A stretch of DNA of 64,000 nucleotides from Psychroflexus aestuariivivens (GCF_004010055.1 NZ_RQVT01000051.1:62001-126000), one strand, 5' to 3'; positions 15,808-24,356 are shown, numbered from the stretch's first letter. Notes: a model not told the origin generated them from the sequence alone. Made by a program: numbers and translations.

Positions 15808-15834
15808 ACAAAATAATAGTAAAAAATATAAGTT

Positions 15835-17247
15835 ATGTTTAATCAAAATTTTTATCCAACACCCGAAAGCGTAATTTCGATGATGACAGCTGATTTGGAT
15901 ATTCAAGAAAAAATAATTCTGGAACCATCTGCAGGAAAAGGAAACATTGTAGATTTCCTAAATAAGCATCAAGCCAAAGAAGTTTTAACCTTTGAAAAAG
16001 AAACCGATTTAGCTACAATTGTCAAACAAAAATCTACTTTCCTGGGCCATGATTTTTTAGAAGAAGCTACAGCTGAAAACCTAAGTCATATTGACTATAT
16101 CATTGCGAATCCACCTTTTGATCAAGCTGAACATCACATTCTGAAAATGTGGGAAGTCGCACCTGAAGGATGCACTATATTGAGTCTTTGCAATATGGAA
16201 ACTATAATGAATGGGTTTTCAAGAAAACGCAGGCAATTAGAACTTCTGATCAATGAAAATGGTGAAGTCAATGATTTAGGTAACTGCTTTGCAACTGCTG
16301 AAAGGAAAACCAATGTCGAAGTAAATTTAGTTCGTTTATTCAAACCTGTCGTTTCTGACTTCAACAAATTCGATGGATTCTTTATGGATGAAGACAATGA
16401 TCCACAAGGCAATGGGATTCTACCTTATAACGAAATCAGGAATATTGTACAAAGTTATGTTGGTGCCGTTGAAAAATTTGATGAAGTTAAAAGCACAGTT
16501 GAAAGTTTAAATAGATACGCCAAGCCAATAGGGGCGAGCGGATCATTTAGTTATTCTGTGACCTATGGAGATACGGTAACCGATAAAGCACATTTTGCAA
16601 AAACTTTACAAAAGACAGCTTGGAAACATGTTTTTAATAAAATGAAAATTGAAAAATTTGTAACCTCTGGCGTGATGCAAAAGGTTAATGAATTTGTTGA
16701 GGTTCAAAGTAAATATCCATTTACGATGAAAAATATTTATCGAATGATTGATATTATAGTTCAAACTCGCGAACAGACATTCAATAAATCCATGATAGAA
16801 GTTTTTGATAAAATCACGAAGCATCATCACAAAAACCGCTATGAAGTTGAAGGATGGAAGACAAATAAGTCTTATCTAGTTGACAAAAAGTTTATATTAG
16901 ACTGGGTAACTGAAATAGGCTTTGATGGACAATTTTCAATTCGATATAACGGGAATCAAAATAAGATGAATGATTTACATAAAGTCTTATGTTTCTTGAC
17001 TGGAGAATCTCCAAAAGATACAATGCGTGAAGATAAAGATGGTAATCATCCACCTATTAGAGAATTGAGTATGTGGCCACATCAACTGAATCTTGAATTC
17101 GGCATCTGGTACGATTGGGGATTTTTTCAGATCAAAGGATTTAAAAAAGGAACTTTACATGTTAAATTTAAAGATGAAAAAGTATGGGAGAAGTTTAATA
17201 GAAAAGTTGCAGAAATAAAAGGCTTCGAATTGCCTGAAAACATTTAG
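15835..17247 (+). CDS. DNA adenine methyltransferase-like protein with DUF4942 domain
   Basis: In this 470-aa protein the first 190 residues are a class I SAM-dependent methyltransferase: EPSAGKGNIV (SAM-binding motif I, about 29-38), LTFEKE (acidic end of strand 2), and IIANPPFD (NPPF catalytic motif, about 90-96), typical of N6-adenine methylation. The rest matches the DUF4942 region often fused to or adjacent to phage methyltransferases (GGFDG-type FDGFFMDED, KWKTNKSY-like GWKTNKSYLVDKKFILDWV). No partner nuclease is adjacent, so it probably protects or marks phage DNA. It ends in a good terminator. Confidence 0.82.
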   Translation: MFNQNFYPTPESVISMMTADLDIQEKIILEPSAGKGNIVDFLNKHQAKEVLTFEKETDLATIVKQKSTFLGHDFLEEATAENLSHIDYIIANPPFDQAEHHILKMWEVAPEGCTILSLCNMETIMNGFSRKRRQLELLINENGEVNDLGNCFATAERKTNVEVNLVRLFKPVVSDFNKFDGFFMDEDNDPQGNGILPYNEIRNIVQSYVGAVEKFDEVKSTVESLNRYAKPIGASGSFSYSVTYGDTVTDKAHFAKTLQKTAWKHVFNKMKIEKFVTSGVMQKVNEFVEVQSKYPFTMKNIYRMIDIIVQTREQTFNKSMIEVFDKITKHHHKNRYEVEGWKTNKSYLVDKKFILDWVTEIGFDGQFSIRYNGNQNKMNDLHKVLCFLTGESPKDTMREDKDGNHPPIRELSMWPHQLNLEFGIWYDWGFFQIKGFKKGTLHVKFKDEKVWEKFNRKVAEIKGFELPENI

Positions 17248-17254
17248 AAAAACG

Positions 17255-17278
17255 AAAGGCTACTTTGAAGTAGCCTTT
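17255..17278 (+). terminator. Terminator after the methyltransferase gene
   Basis: AAAGGCTACTT/AAGTAGCCTTT, 11-bp near-continuous stem with a short T run, 8 bp past the stop. A close copy follows the next gene (17830-17857); both are followed by (T)AACCAATCT. Confidence 0.85.
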
Positions 17279-17334
17279 CTAACCAATCTTATGGATAACA
17301 TGATTCCATGTACGAATATAAATAAAATTTAATC

Positions 17335-17826
17335 ATGACAACAGATAGAGCTATAAAAAGACGAAATAGAAAACTTCAGAATTTCTTTGATAATTTATTT
17401 CCTGAAATTATAGGTACAGATGTAAATATTTCAATAATTGGTAATGAAAACACACCGGCCATCATTATAGATCATAGAAAAGTGTTGAGCTGCTATGTTC
17501 ATAATTTCGACCTTAGATTTACAGATCTTCCCTCAGGTGGCGAAATTATGCACGAAGAAAAATTAACTTGGGAAATGAATCCAGATCATGAAAAAATCAG
17601 ACAATGGTTTCATGAAGCTCAGCACCGAAGTTGCTATAAAGTTAAGGTGAAAGGCACTGATCTATATCTGGCTGGCTACAATTTTCTGAAACGTGATAAA
17701 GAAAATCCTAAAGGGCGGTATCCAGTATTTGCACCATACGGATTCAAATATTATTTCACAAAAGAAAAAGCTGAAGAAATCGTAACAGATTATTCTAGGA
17801 AAGGAATGGAGCTGGAGGTTGTGTAA
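17335..17826 (+). CDS. Hypothetical protein between duplicated terminators
   Basis: This 163-aa soluble protein has no family I recognise. It starts with a basic helix (TDRAIKRRNRKLQNFFDNLFPEI) and has a central beta-rich part (ISIIGNENTPAIIIDHRKVLS). A C-terminal half contains HEAQHRSCYKVKVKGTDLYLAGYNFL and KYYFTKEKAEEIVTDY. It stands alone between two near-identical terminators, suggesting a single-gene cassette at the edge of cargo block 1. Confidence 0.65.
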   Translation: MTTDRAIKRRNRKLQNFFDNLFPEIIGTDVNISIIGNENTPAIIIDHRKVLSCYVHNFDLRFTDLPSGGEIMHEEKLTWEMNPDHEKIRQWFHEAQHRSCYKVKVKGTDLYLAGYNFLKRDKENPKGRYPVFAPYGFKYYFTKEKAEEIVTDYSRKGMELEVV

Positions 17827-17829
17827 TAA

Positions 17830-17857
17830 AAAAGGCTACTCATCAAAGTAGCCTTTT
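17830..17857 (+). terminator. Second copy of the GGCTACT terminator
   Basis: AAAAGGCTACT (17830-17840), 6-base loop, AGTAGCCTTTT (17847-17857). It marks the end of the preceding single gene and the start of cargo block 1. Confidence 0.85.
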
Positions 17858-17939
17858 AACCAATCTATTATAAAAAACTTCATCCTAAGCCAAATATATA
17901 AAAATCTTAATAAAATGGTAAAAAGAATTTAGAGTTGTA

Positions 17940-17947
17940 TATATTTG
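17940..17947 (+). promoter_or_regulatory. -7 box of the first HEPN gene
   Basis: TATATTTG, an exact TAnnTTTG match 39 bp before the ATG at 17986 and after a terminator. A TTG at -33 is not evident. It suggests cargo block 1 has its own promoter. Confidence 0.5.
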
Positions 17948-17985
17948 TTGATGTAAATGAGTTGGCAGTAATTTAAAAATAATAT

Positions 17986-19845
17986 ATGTGGATAAGTAAA
18001 AGTCAGGAATGGAAAAGTTCTCATTCAGATTTAAGCAAATATTTTATAGAAAAATTAAAGCAGCAAGTTGATTCTACAGAAATAATATCCAATAAGCATA
18101 GAACCACAAATGGATTAACCTTGATTTCGGAAATCATTAATGTTGCCAAGATGACCAAGGACAGACCTAAATATAAAAACAGATTGATCAGCTTATTGGA
18201 GGAATCTAAGGACACCAATTTAAAGTCTAATATTGTAAATGACTATATAGTATCTAGATATTTTAAAGACATTAAAAATTATTACTCTGGTCTAACCCCT
18301 AGAAAAATTGCATCTAAAGAACGAGAAATTAAATTACTTATAATTAAGTCAAAAATATTTCAGTCAAGGGTTCAAGAAAAGTATTATAAATATATTTTGA
18401 ATGAAATACAAAATATAAATTTTGATACTGAAAATTTTGAAAGGGAAGCAAAAAAAATAGATTCAATAATTTCATGTTTTACTCCCTATGTTTTGTTTTT
18501 GGGTTATTCTACCACTAGTATAAGTGAAATAGCTTATCGCTACGTATTTAAACCATATGGAAAATCTGCACCGCAAAAGATAGCTGAACACTTTAACGGT
18601 AAAAGAAGTGAATTTAAATTTCTGATAAAAGCACAAAAAAATGCTCCAGAATTTTCTTTTATCAAGAAGAATTTGAATAAAGATCACATTTCAATTAATG
18701 AAATCGAATTTGAAAATGTGAAAAGTTTAATGTTCAATAATGACCTTAAAATGTCTGAAAATGATGAACTTTTTGAATTATCGACCAAGGTAAGAGATCC
18801 GCATAATTTTTTAAGAATATTATATGATTTAGGATTAAAATGGTATGTAGCTAAATCTGCAAGACTTTCCCTAAACTTTTTTACACCCTTTTTTGATAAT
18901 GTTTATTGGAGATTTGGAAAAGCCGTTTCAGATAACAATCATAAATATCAAAATAGCAAAATACTATTAGATCCTATTAATGTCCCAAACAGACCAGATA
19001 CCTTACACGAAACTCTAAAAAAATTAGCACAAGATTTTAAATTTGATGATAAACTTGAAAATGGTATTCCTGCATACTCAAACCTTTTACAGCCAATATA
19101 TTTTTATAATCTAGCTTTAGGTTCAAAGTCGATTGAAAATTCAATCTCATTACTGTGGACCTCTTTGGAAATGATAGTACCTTACCGGCCTTATGAATAT
19201 GATATTGAAAACGTTCAATACTTTGTAAGTAAATCGCTAGCTATTGGATCAGTTGGAAGGGAATTAACTTCATTTATATTAAGATATGTTGAAACAAACA
19301 GCTTAAACAATGATGAATTATCTACAGAAAGTTTTAAAGCTCCTTATTTAAAATATACTTCAAGCGGCTTAAAAAAATGGGTCAAATGGTTAACAACAAA
19401 TTTTGATACAAAAGATGATCCATATGAAAAAATTAAAGGTTGCTCAAATCTTTTATGTAGTCAGTTCTGCTTCTTGAATGATACTTATTCCGGCAACTCT
19501 GAATCATCTGAGTATTGGCTGAACAAAATTACAAGTTCTGAAAAATCAATAAAGTATCAACTAGACAGGATTTACCTTCATAGAAATCAAATAGTACATA
19601 CAGGTAAATTCATTAACGAATATTCAAATCTCTGGTCACATCTTGAGTGGTATGTTGGAAAGCTTTTAAGTTACTGTATTCTAGAAAGTATGAATGGAGA
19701 AGAAAATCTTGAAAAGATGTTCTTAAAATTACATTCAAAAAATGAACAAATTATTTCAATTTTGGAAAATAATAAAGACAAGAAAATTAATGAAATGGAA
19801 TTTATATTTGATGATATTTTAGAACCAACTTGGCAATTTTTTTAA
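17986..19845 (+). CDS. Large HEPN-motif protein, probable phage-defence effector (HEPN 1)
   Basis: A 619-aa protein with no signal peptide. The C-terminal region has a HEPN ribonuclease motif: Arg533-Asn-Gln-Ile-Val-His538 in RIYLHRNQIVHTGKF, preceded by helices (SLLWTSLEMIVPY and KIKGCSNLLCSQFCFLND) and followed by LWSHLEWYVGKLLSYCIL. This is the RNxxxH arrangement of ApeA-like HEPN defence proteins. The first 400 residues match no domain I know and may be the sensor. It is probably an RNase that acts on RNA during infection by other phages; that is inference from the motif and the cargo setting. Confidence 0.65.
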   Translation: MWISKSQEWKSSHSDLSKYFIEKLKQQVDSTEIISNKHRTTNGLTLISEIINVAKMTKDRPKYKNRLISLLEESKDTNLKSNIVNDYIVSRYFKDIKNYYSGLTPRKIASKEREIKLLIIKSKIFQSRVQEKYYKYILNEIQNINFDTENFEREAKKIDSIISCFTPYVLFLGYSTTSISEIAYRYVFKPYGKSAPQKIAEHFNGKRSEFKFLIKAQKNAPEFSFIKKNLNKDHISINEIEFENVKSLMFNNDLKMSENDELFELSTKVRDPHNFLRILYDLGLKWYVAKSARLSLNFFTPFFDNVYWRFGKAVSDNNHKYQNSKILLDPINVPNRPDTLHETLKKLAQDFKFDDKLENGIPAYSNLLQPIYFYNLALGSKSIENSISLLWTSLEMIVPYRPYEYDIENVQYFVSKSLAIGSVGRELTSFILRYVETNSLNNDELSTESFKAPYLKYTSSGLKKWVKWLTTNFDTKDDPYEKIKGCSNLLCSQFCFLNDTYSGNSESSEYWLNKITSSEKSIKYQLDRIYLHRNQIVHTGKFINEYSNLWSHLEWYVGKLLSYCILESMNGEENLEKMFLKLHSKNEQIISILENNKDKKINEMEFIFDDILEPTWQFF

Positions 19846-19894
19846 ATTAAAGGTATTGTTAATTTTATGTTTTGTCGAGAAAGTCTAAAAATCT

Positions 19895-19945
19895 AAGGTT
19901 TTCATCAAACTAAAACTAAATTTTCTTCCATTGAAAACCTCGGTG
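19895..19945. repeat. Inverted repeat between HEPN genes 1 and 2
   Basis: AGGTTTTCA and TGAAAACCT (9-bp arms, about 30 bp apart) lie in the 198-bp gap between the two HEPN genes. It is a possible operator or weak RNA structure. I see no convincing promoter box for the next gene. Confidence 0.3.
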
Positions 19946-20043
19946 GCTCTGTTTTGAGGATTATCAATTGTTTTTAAAAAAATAAGATGAAAATAAAAAC
20001 CTAATACAAATATTTTGACAATACATTTAAAAGCATATATTGA

Positions 20044-21012
20044 ATGAAGTATCTTAAGATAAACATCCCATCATATGTATTGCCAGAAACTAAATATACT
20101 TTAGACAAAGGAGTCTATATTTTTCCCTCAAACATCAATCAACCTTCCAAAATAATTGATAAAGTCTATCTTTCCTTAATTATAACTGATGAAAGTTTAT
20201 TTTTAATTAATTCGGACAATCTGAAAATTTGCGTTAGTTCATTCATAGTGTTTCTAAATTTTATTACATACTCTGTACATAGTGCTATATGGTTGCAGAC
20301 TGTTAATTTTAAGGTGTTATATAAAGAAGTTAGTGAAGCTGATAGTCTTAATGAAATTGTTGAAAATTATATGGAATTTGAAAAATCTCAAATAAATTAT
20401 TTTTATCATAATTTTAATTATCTCGCATTACAAATTGGTACTCAAAAATCTGACAGTGACGATTACGCTAATTTTGTTTATTTATATCGAAAATATATTA
20501 ACTTGGATTATAAGGACCCTTTAAAAGATAAAATTGATTTATTATCATTCACTTCTGTACAACCCAATCTAACAAATAATTATTATGATAATCAAAATGT
20601 TGAGATAAGTCTTGTTTATACTATTCTTGACTCAATTATAAAAGATTATCTGAAAGATAACCAAACAGTTAAGAAATGTGAGAATTGCGGTTTTAAAAAG
20701 ATTGGTAGGAAGAATGATAAAACTAGAATTAGTGAATTTATAGATCTATTAGAAATTGAAGATCCAAAACTTTGGAAAAGTATATTAATGAATTTATATA
20801 GAATTAGAAACGAGTTTTTTCACGAAGGTAAAATTGATAACCTTAATGAAAATATAGATAAGGCTTTCAAAGAGAAATTAAATGATACAAAAGAATCAGG
20901 TTTGACAATTAAAGAGGAAGTTAAATACAATCAAAGCCGTTTACTAGGTCTCTTAAAGGTTAAAATGATGATTAGAAAAATTTTAATCGAATCATTAAAA
21001 AAACAAGTATGA
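20044..21012 (+). CDS. HEPN-motif protein with Cys pair (HEPN 2)
   Basis: A 322-aa protein ending in a HEPN-like region with Arg255-Asn-Glu-Phe-Phe-His260 (LYRIRNEFFHEGKI), again RNxxxH. A CENCGFKKIG segment shortly before (about residue 217) recalls the CxxC insert of some ApeA-type C-terminal domains; only one Cys pair is clear. The N-terminal half is unrecognised. Same strand as HEPN 1, with a 198-bp gap. No overall similarity to HEPN 1 is visible beyond the motif. Confidence 0.6.
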   Translation: MKYLKINIPSYVLPETKYTLDKGVYIFPSNINQPSKIIDKVYLSLIITDESLFLINSDNLKICVSSFIVFLNFITYSVHSAIWLQTVNFKVLYKEVSEADSLNEIVENYMEFEKSQINYFYHNFNYLALQIGTQKSDSDDYANFVYLYRKYINLDYKDPLKDKIDLLSFTSVQPNLTNNYYDNQNVEISLVYTILDSIIKDYLKDNQTVKKCENCGFKKIGRKNDKTRISEFIDLLEIEDPKLWKSILMNLYRIRNEFFHEGKIDNLNENIDKAFKEKLNDTKESGLTIKEEVKYNQSRLLGLLKVKMMIRKILIESLKKQV

Positions 21013-21014
21013 AA

Positions 21015-21052
21015 CTAATTATATTTAAATTTTTTAATTTAAATATAATTAG
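21015..21052. terminator. Bidirectional terminator between convergent HEPN genes
   Basis: A perfect 17-bp inverted repeat (left arm 21015-21031, right arm 21036-21052; CTAATTATATTTAAATT and its complement) around a TTTT loop, followed by T-rich sequence rightward. It separates HEPN 2 from the convergent HEPN 3, overlapping the latter's stop codon. Confidence 0.85.
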
Positions 21053-22017
21053 CATTTTTTTAAATCCTCAATCAGTTCAGGGGTTAACAATGCTTGTTTT
21101 AAAACCATTTTGGTTATAACATTGAGAAAATCAAGAATCTTATTTTTGTTATCAGCTAGAATACTTAAGTCTTTTTCGAAATCGACTTTATTACCGTGAG
21201 CAATACTGTTTCTGTATCTATATAATTTTCCTAAAATTATAGGCAAGTTTAAGGTGTCAGGACCATTAAAATAATCCATTACAAGTATTGGTTTTTTTGA
21301 GAGATTATTTATCAAGTTAATTTTATTTTTTAATTGTTCATTTATGCTTGATTCATTTGGTTTATACGTCGATAAAAGTAGCTCTAAAATTGAAAAAAAA
21401 CCTATTACTTTAAATGGGGAAATATTTGATATTCTTTGTAAATGCATAAAGTCTTTTAGAGATTTATCAATACTATCAAATTTACTTTCATGTTTAAAAA
21501 AATCTTTTAAACTATAAATTAAATCCTTAATTTCCTTTATATCAGATTCTGTTATTTCTTTGATTGGAGTTTCAAATTTAGATCTATCAGTAAAAAAAAC
21601 GAAGCTCTTTATGGGATCGTACATTCCTGGTAATATTTCAGGCTTTTCATCTAATCCAGAAATATCACAAACCCAACTTTCAAAATGAAATCTTAAATTT
21701 AATCTTGATAAACTAAAAGCTAATGGTAAAACCCTATCGTTATAGGGTAAGTTATGTTTAATAATTGTATATTTCCATTCACTACTTTCTAATTTATGCC
21801 AATTAAAATGAGTTGGATCATCAGATTTAGCTTTTAGGTCAAATTCATATATATTTGGATCATATTGATTAAATACCTGATTTTTTATACTATACTCTCT
21901 TAAGTATTCAATAATTTTAGGATCTGGTCTGCAAATAACCAAGTCATCAATCTCTATCGAATTTTTATTATTATTAAAGTTTATTTTATCGGCAATAAAG
22001 TAAAATTTTTCATGCAT
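21049..22017 (-). CDS. HEPN-motif protein on the opposite strand (HEPN 3)
   Basis: This 322-aa protein has Arg269-Asn-Ser-Ile-Ala-His274 in KLYRYRNSIAHGNKV, the RNxxxH HEPN signature. It is preceded by a helix containing FFSILELLLSTYKP and followed by a terminal helix (FLNVITKMVLKQALL). The N-terminal half is unrecognised. It is convergent with HEPN 2 and has its own upstream -7 box, so it is an independent unit within the same cargo block. The identical length to HEPN 2 (322 aa) looks coincidental, since their sequences differ. Confidence 0.6.
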   Translation of the reverse strand: MHEKFYFIADKINFNNNKNSIEIDDLVICRPDPKIIEYLREYSIKNQVFNQYDPNIYEFDLKAKSDDPTHFNWHKLESSEWKYTIIKHNLPYNDRVLPLAFSLSRLNLRFHFESWVCDISGLDEKPEILPGMYDPIKSFVFFTDRSKFETPIKEITESDIKEIKDLIYSLKDFFKHESKFDSIDKSLKDFMHLQRISNISPFKVIGFFSILELLLSTYKPNESSINEQLKNKINLINNLSKKPILVMDYFNGPDTLNLPIILGKLYRYRNSIAHGNKVDFEKDLSILADNKNKILDFLNVITKMVLKQALLTPELIEDLKKC

Positions 22018-22057
22018 GACATATAAATTTATTTAAGCTTGTGTCTAACTTATCCTT

Positions 22058-22086
22058 CAAATATAGCCAAAAAAACCTTATATTTG
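22058..22086. promoter_or_regulatory. Divergent -7 boxes between HEPN 3 and the packaging operon
   Basis: Leftward TATATTTG (22065-22058) faces HEPN 3; rightward TATATTTG (22079-22086) faces the RuvC-like gene 74 bp on. Both match TAnnTTTG exactly and are 13 bp apart. Good -33 elements are not seen for either. Confidence 0.5.
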
Positions 22087-22159
22087 ACCTAATAATGAGC
22101 TTTCCAAAAACCCTGTTTGAACCTGTCATCAGGTAAAGATTTCCCAAATATTTTAAACT

Positions 22160-22603
22160 GTGTCAAGTGTTATAGTCGGAATAGATCCTGGCGTAGATAC
22201 TGGTGTCGGTCTTTGCTTTTCTAATAAAGACAAAGACGCGCTGACTTTGCCTATTCATAAGGCTTTCAACTTAATCAATCATTTAGTCAACACTAATGAA
22301 AAAGTTTATGTTAGAGTAGAGGACGCCAGAAAACGCAAATGGTTTGGTAAAAACTCCAATAGCAAACAACAAGGCGCTGGATCCATTAAACGAGATTGCA
22401 AAATCTGGGAGGATTTTTTAACTGAAGTAAAGAAAGATCATCCTGGTAAATTCAATTTTCAAATGATCCATCCAGTCAAAGGCGCAACCAAACTCAATTC
22501 AAAAACATTTAACCAAATCACAGGAATAACAAAACGCACCAGCAATCATGCTAGAGATGCGTATATGCTTGTCCATGGTTTAAACCCAAAACTTATAAGA
22601 TAA
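22160..22603 (+). CDS. RuvC-like Holliday junction resolvase
   Basis: This 147-aa protein uses a GTG start. RuvC/RNase H-fold acidic residues are visible: Asp9 in VGIDPGVDTGVG, Glu in VRVEDARKRKWFG (about residue 54), and the C-terminal Asp in SNHARDAYMLV. Phage resolvases of this type clear branched DNA before packaging. It is the first gene of the rightward block that leads to terminase, which fits. Confidence 0.88.
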   Translation: MSSVIVGIDPGVDTGVGLCFSNKDKDALTLPIHKAFNLINHLVNTNEKVYVRVEDARKRKWFGKNSNSKQQGAGSIKRDCKIWEDFLTEVKKDHPGKFNFQMIHPVKGATKLNSKTFNQITGITKRTSNHARDAYMLVHGLNPKLIR

Positions 22604-22606
22604 ATT

Positions 22607-23197
22607 ATGTCTAAAGGAAAGAACCCAGTAACACACGTAAAGCTATCGATTAAAGATATCATTTTCCAGGATGAAAACCCTAGATATATCAATGATGAAG
22701 ATTTACAAAAGCTAGCTGAAGACATCAAAAAAGACGAAAGCTTTTTGATGCAACGCCCGCCACTGATCAACGATATAGGTGGAGACTTTTATTGTTATGC
22801 CGGAACCCAAAGAATAAAAGCGGCCAAGCTGAACGGCTACAATGAAATTTATTGTTTTGTTGAAAAGGACGTTCCAGAGAAAGTACAGCGTGAACGCATG
22901 CTGAAAGACAATCTTCATAGAGGGAAATGGGACAAAGACAAACTCCTGGACTTGGATTTTGAATTGATGGAACTCAAAGATTTTGGTTTTGAAGATATCG
23001 ATCTGGATTTCATCAAAGATGAACCAGAGTTTCCAGATGAGTTTGAACAAGAGAAAAATGAGAATCCTCCAAAGATGTCCATCACCTTTGTCGATTCCAA
23101 ACAACTCAGTGATTTTGAAAAGCTGATTAAAGATGAGGTTTTATCAAAACAGAAGTTTGAAAGTATCACCTATTCAGTAAGCGAGGGAGAACTATGA
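22607..23197 (+). CDS. ParB/sulfiredoxin-like nuclease-domain protein
   Basis: In this 196-aa protein the first 110 residues are a ParB-N domain: VKLSIKDIIFQDENPRYI, LAEDIKKDE, PPLINDIGGDFYCYAGTQRIKAAKLNG, with GTQR in the place of the usual GERR/GHRR motif, and an asparagine-helix NLHRGKWDKDKL. Its stop overlaps the Mom-like gene. ParB-like genes next to Mom-like genes recur in phages, suggesting the pair acts in DNA modification rather than partition. Confidence 0.82.
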   Translation: MSKGKNPVTHVKLSIKDIIFQDENPRYINDEDLQKLAEDIKKDESFLMQRPPLINDIGGDFYCYAGTQRIKAAKLNGYNEIYCFVEKDVPEKVQRERMLKDNLHRGKWDKDKLLDLDFELMELKDFGFEDIDLDFIKDEPEFPDEFEQEKNENPPKMSITFVDSKQLSDFEKLIKDEVLSKQKFESITYSVSEGEL

Positions 23198-23799
23198 GAC
23201 TAGCCAAAGCATCCACAAAAGCCATAAGATACGCCTGCCTAAAGTATCACTATGCAAAAGCAGTCCCTCAAATTCGTTTGGGTTATTCTGTGTTTAATGA
23301 TGCGGATGAATGGTGTGGAGTTGTGTTGTTTTCAAATGGTGCTAATCCTAGAATTGCTCAAGAATATGATTTGGTCCAGGGTCAGGTAGTAGAACTTGTA
23401 AGAATGGCACTCAACGGTAAACAGGAATTTACATCCCAAGTTTTAGCCGCAGCTTTAAGAACTATCAAAAAAGATGCGCCTCAGGTCAAAGTCATTGTCA
23501 GTTATGCAGACCGAAATCAGGAACATATTGGCACCATTTACCAAGCAACCAATTTCTTTTATATGGATGAAAGATCCAATGAACGTGGAATACGAATAAA
23601 CGGAAAACTAACCCACCGTAGAAGCGTTGGAAAGAAGTATGGCAATGCCTCAATTCAATGGCTAAGAAAAAACATTGACCCTAATGCTGAAATCGTTCGC
23701 GGAAAAACAAAAATCAAGTATGTGTATCCACTAGATCGTAAGCAAAGAAAGAAACTTAAGAAAATGGCTAAACCCTATCCTAAGAAACAAAGCGCTTAG
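23194..23799 (+). CDS. Mom-like DNA modification protein (adenine carbamoylmethylation family)
   Basis: This 201-aa protein resembles phage Mu Mom, a GNAT-fold enzyme that converts adenine in DNA to N6-carbamoylmethyladenine. Matching regions are HYAKAVPQIRLGYSVF, CGVVLFSNGANPRIA, VELVRMALNG, SQVLAAALRTIKKDAPQVKVIVSYADRNQEHIGTIYQATNFFYMD, and a basic C-terminus. The modification would shield phage DNA from restriction enzymes. It overlaps the ParB-like gene by 4 bp and precedes packaging genes, consistent with late modification of progeny DNA. Confidence 0.82.
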   Translation: MRLAKASTKAIRYACLKYHYAKAVPQIRLGYSVFNDADEWCGVVLFSNGANPRIAQEYDLVQGQVVELVRMALNGKQEFTSQVLAAALRTIKKDAPQVKVIVSYADRNQEHIGTIYQATNFFYMDERSNERGIRINGKLTHRRSVGKKYGNASIQWLRKNIDPNAEIVRGKTKIKYVYPLDRKQRKKLKKMAKPYPKKQSA

Positions 23800-23829
23800 G
23801 ACAGGAATAAAACTCAAAAAATTTAGATT

Positions 23830-24120
23830 ATGGGAATTGAATCAAAATTTACTCAAATCATAGAAATACAAGGAACAATCCATAAAATTAAAAATATCCA
23901 ACAATATGGGGAACATGGATTTTATAAAAGACAATTGCTTTTAAAAGTTCCAAACGGGAATTATCCGCAAATTATTCCTATTGATTTCCTTAAAGATAAG
24001 TCTGCATTGCTTGAAAACTATCAAGAAGATGACAGCATAAAAGTAAGTGTCAACTTTAGAGGTTACGAAAACAACGGCAGTAATTTTGTCAATTTGGTTG
24101 GATGGAAAATTAGCGATTAA
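23830..24120 (+). CDS. DUF3127-like OB-fold protein (second copy)
   Basis: This 96-aa protein has strand layout IEIQGTIHKIKNIQ, GFYKRQLLLKV, IKVSVNFRGYENNGSNFVNLVGWKI, like DUF3127 and like the protein at 11018-11299, though with little residue identity. Probably a small nucleic-acid-binding OB fold. Placed between the Mom-like gene and the terminase genes. Confidence 0.55.
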   Translation: MGIESKFTQIIEIQGTIHKIKNIQQYGEHGFYKRQLLLKVPNGNYPQIIPIDFLKDKSALLENYQEDDSIKVSVNFRGYENNGSNFVNLVGWKISD

Positions 24121-24155
24121 TATAATTGCAGAGATAATTTAAAATTCTCTGTGTA

Positions 24156-24356
24156 ATGAAAAAAGAATATTTAGCGATGAATCAAATTTTAAAAAAGAAA
24201 CTAGAACGATTAAAGAGGAAAAGAGAAGAGTTATCACAGCTTGTGAATTCAACGGAATCAAACAGTTTAATCAAACAGGACTACATACGTGTGAAAGCTC
24301 AAATTGAGACTTTAGAGGATGTTTTGGATATATCTGAAGGCATGATGGTCGAATAA
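24156..24356 (+). CDS. Small coiled-coil protein, unknown
   Basis: A 66-aa, fully helical, charged protein (LKKKLERLKRKREELSQLV, KAQIETLEDVLDI). An internal ATG at 24177 is an alternative start. Lies 37 bp before the terminase small subunit-like gene. Function unknown. Confidence 0.55.
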   Translation: MKKEYLAMNQILKKKLERLKRKREELSQLVNSTESNSLIKQDYIRVKAQIETLEDVLDISEGMMVE

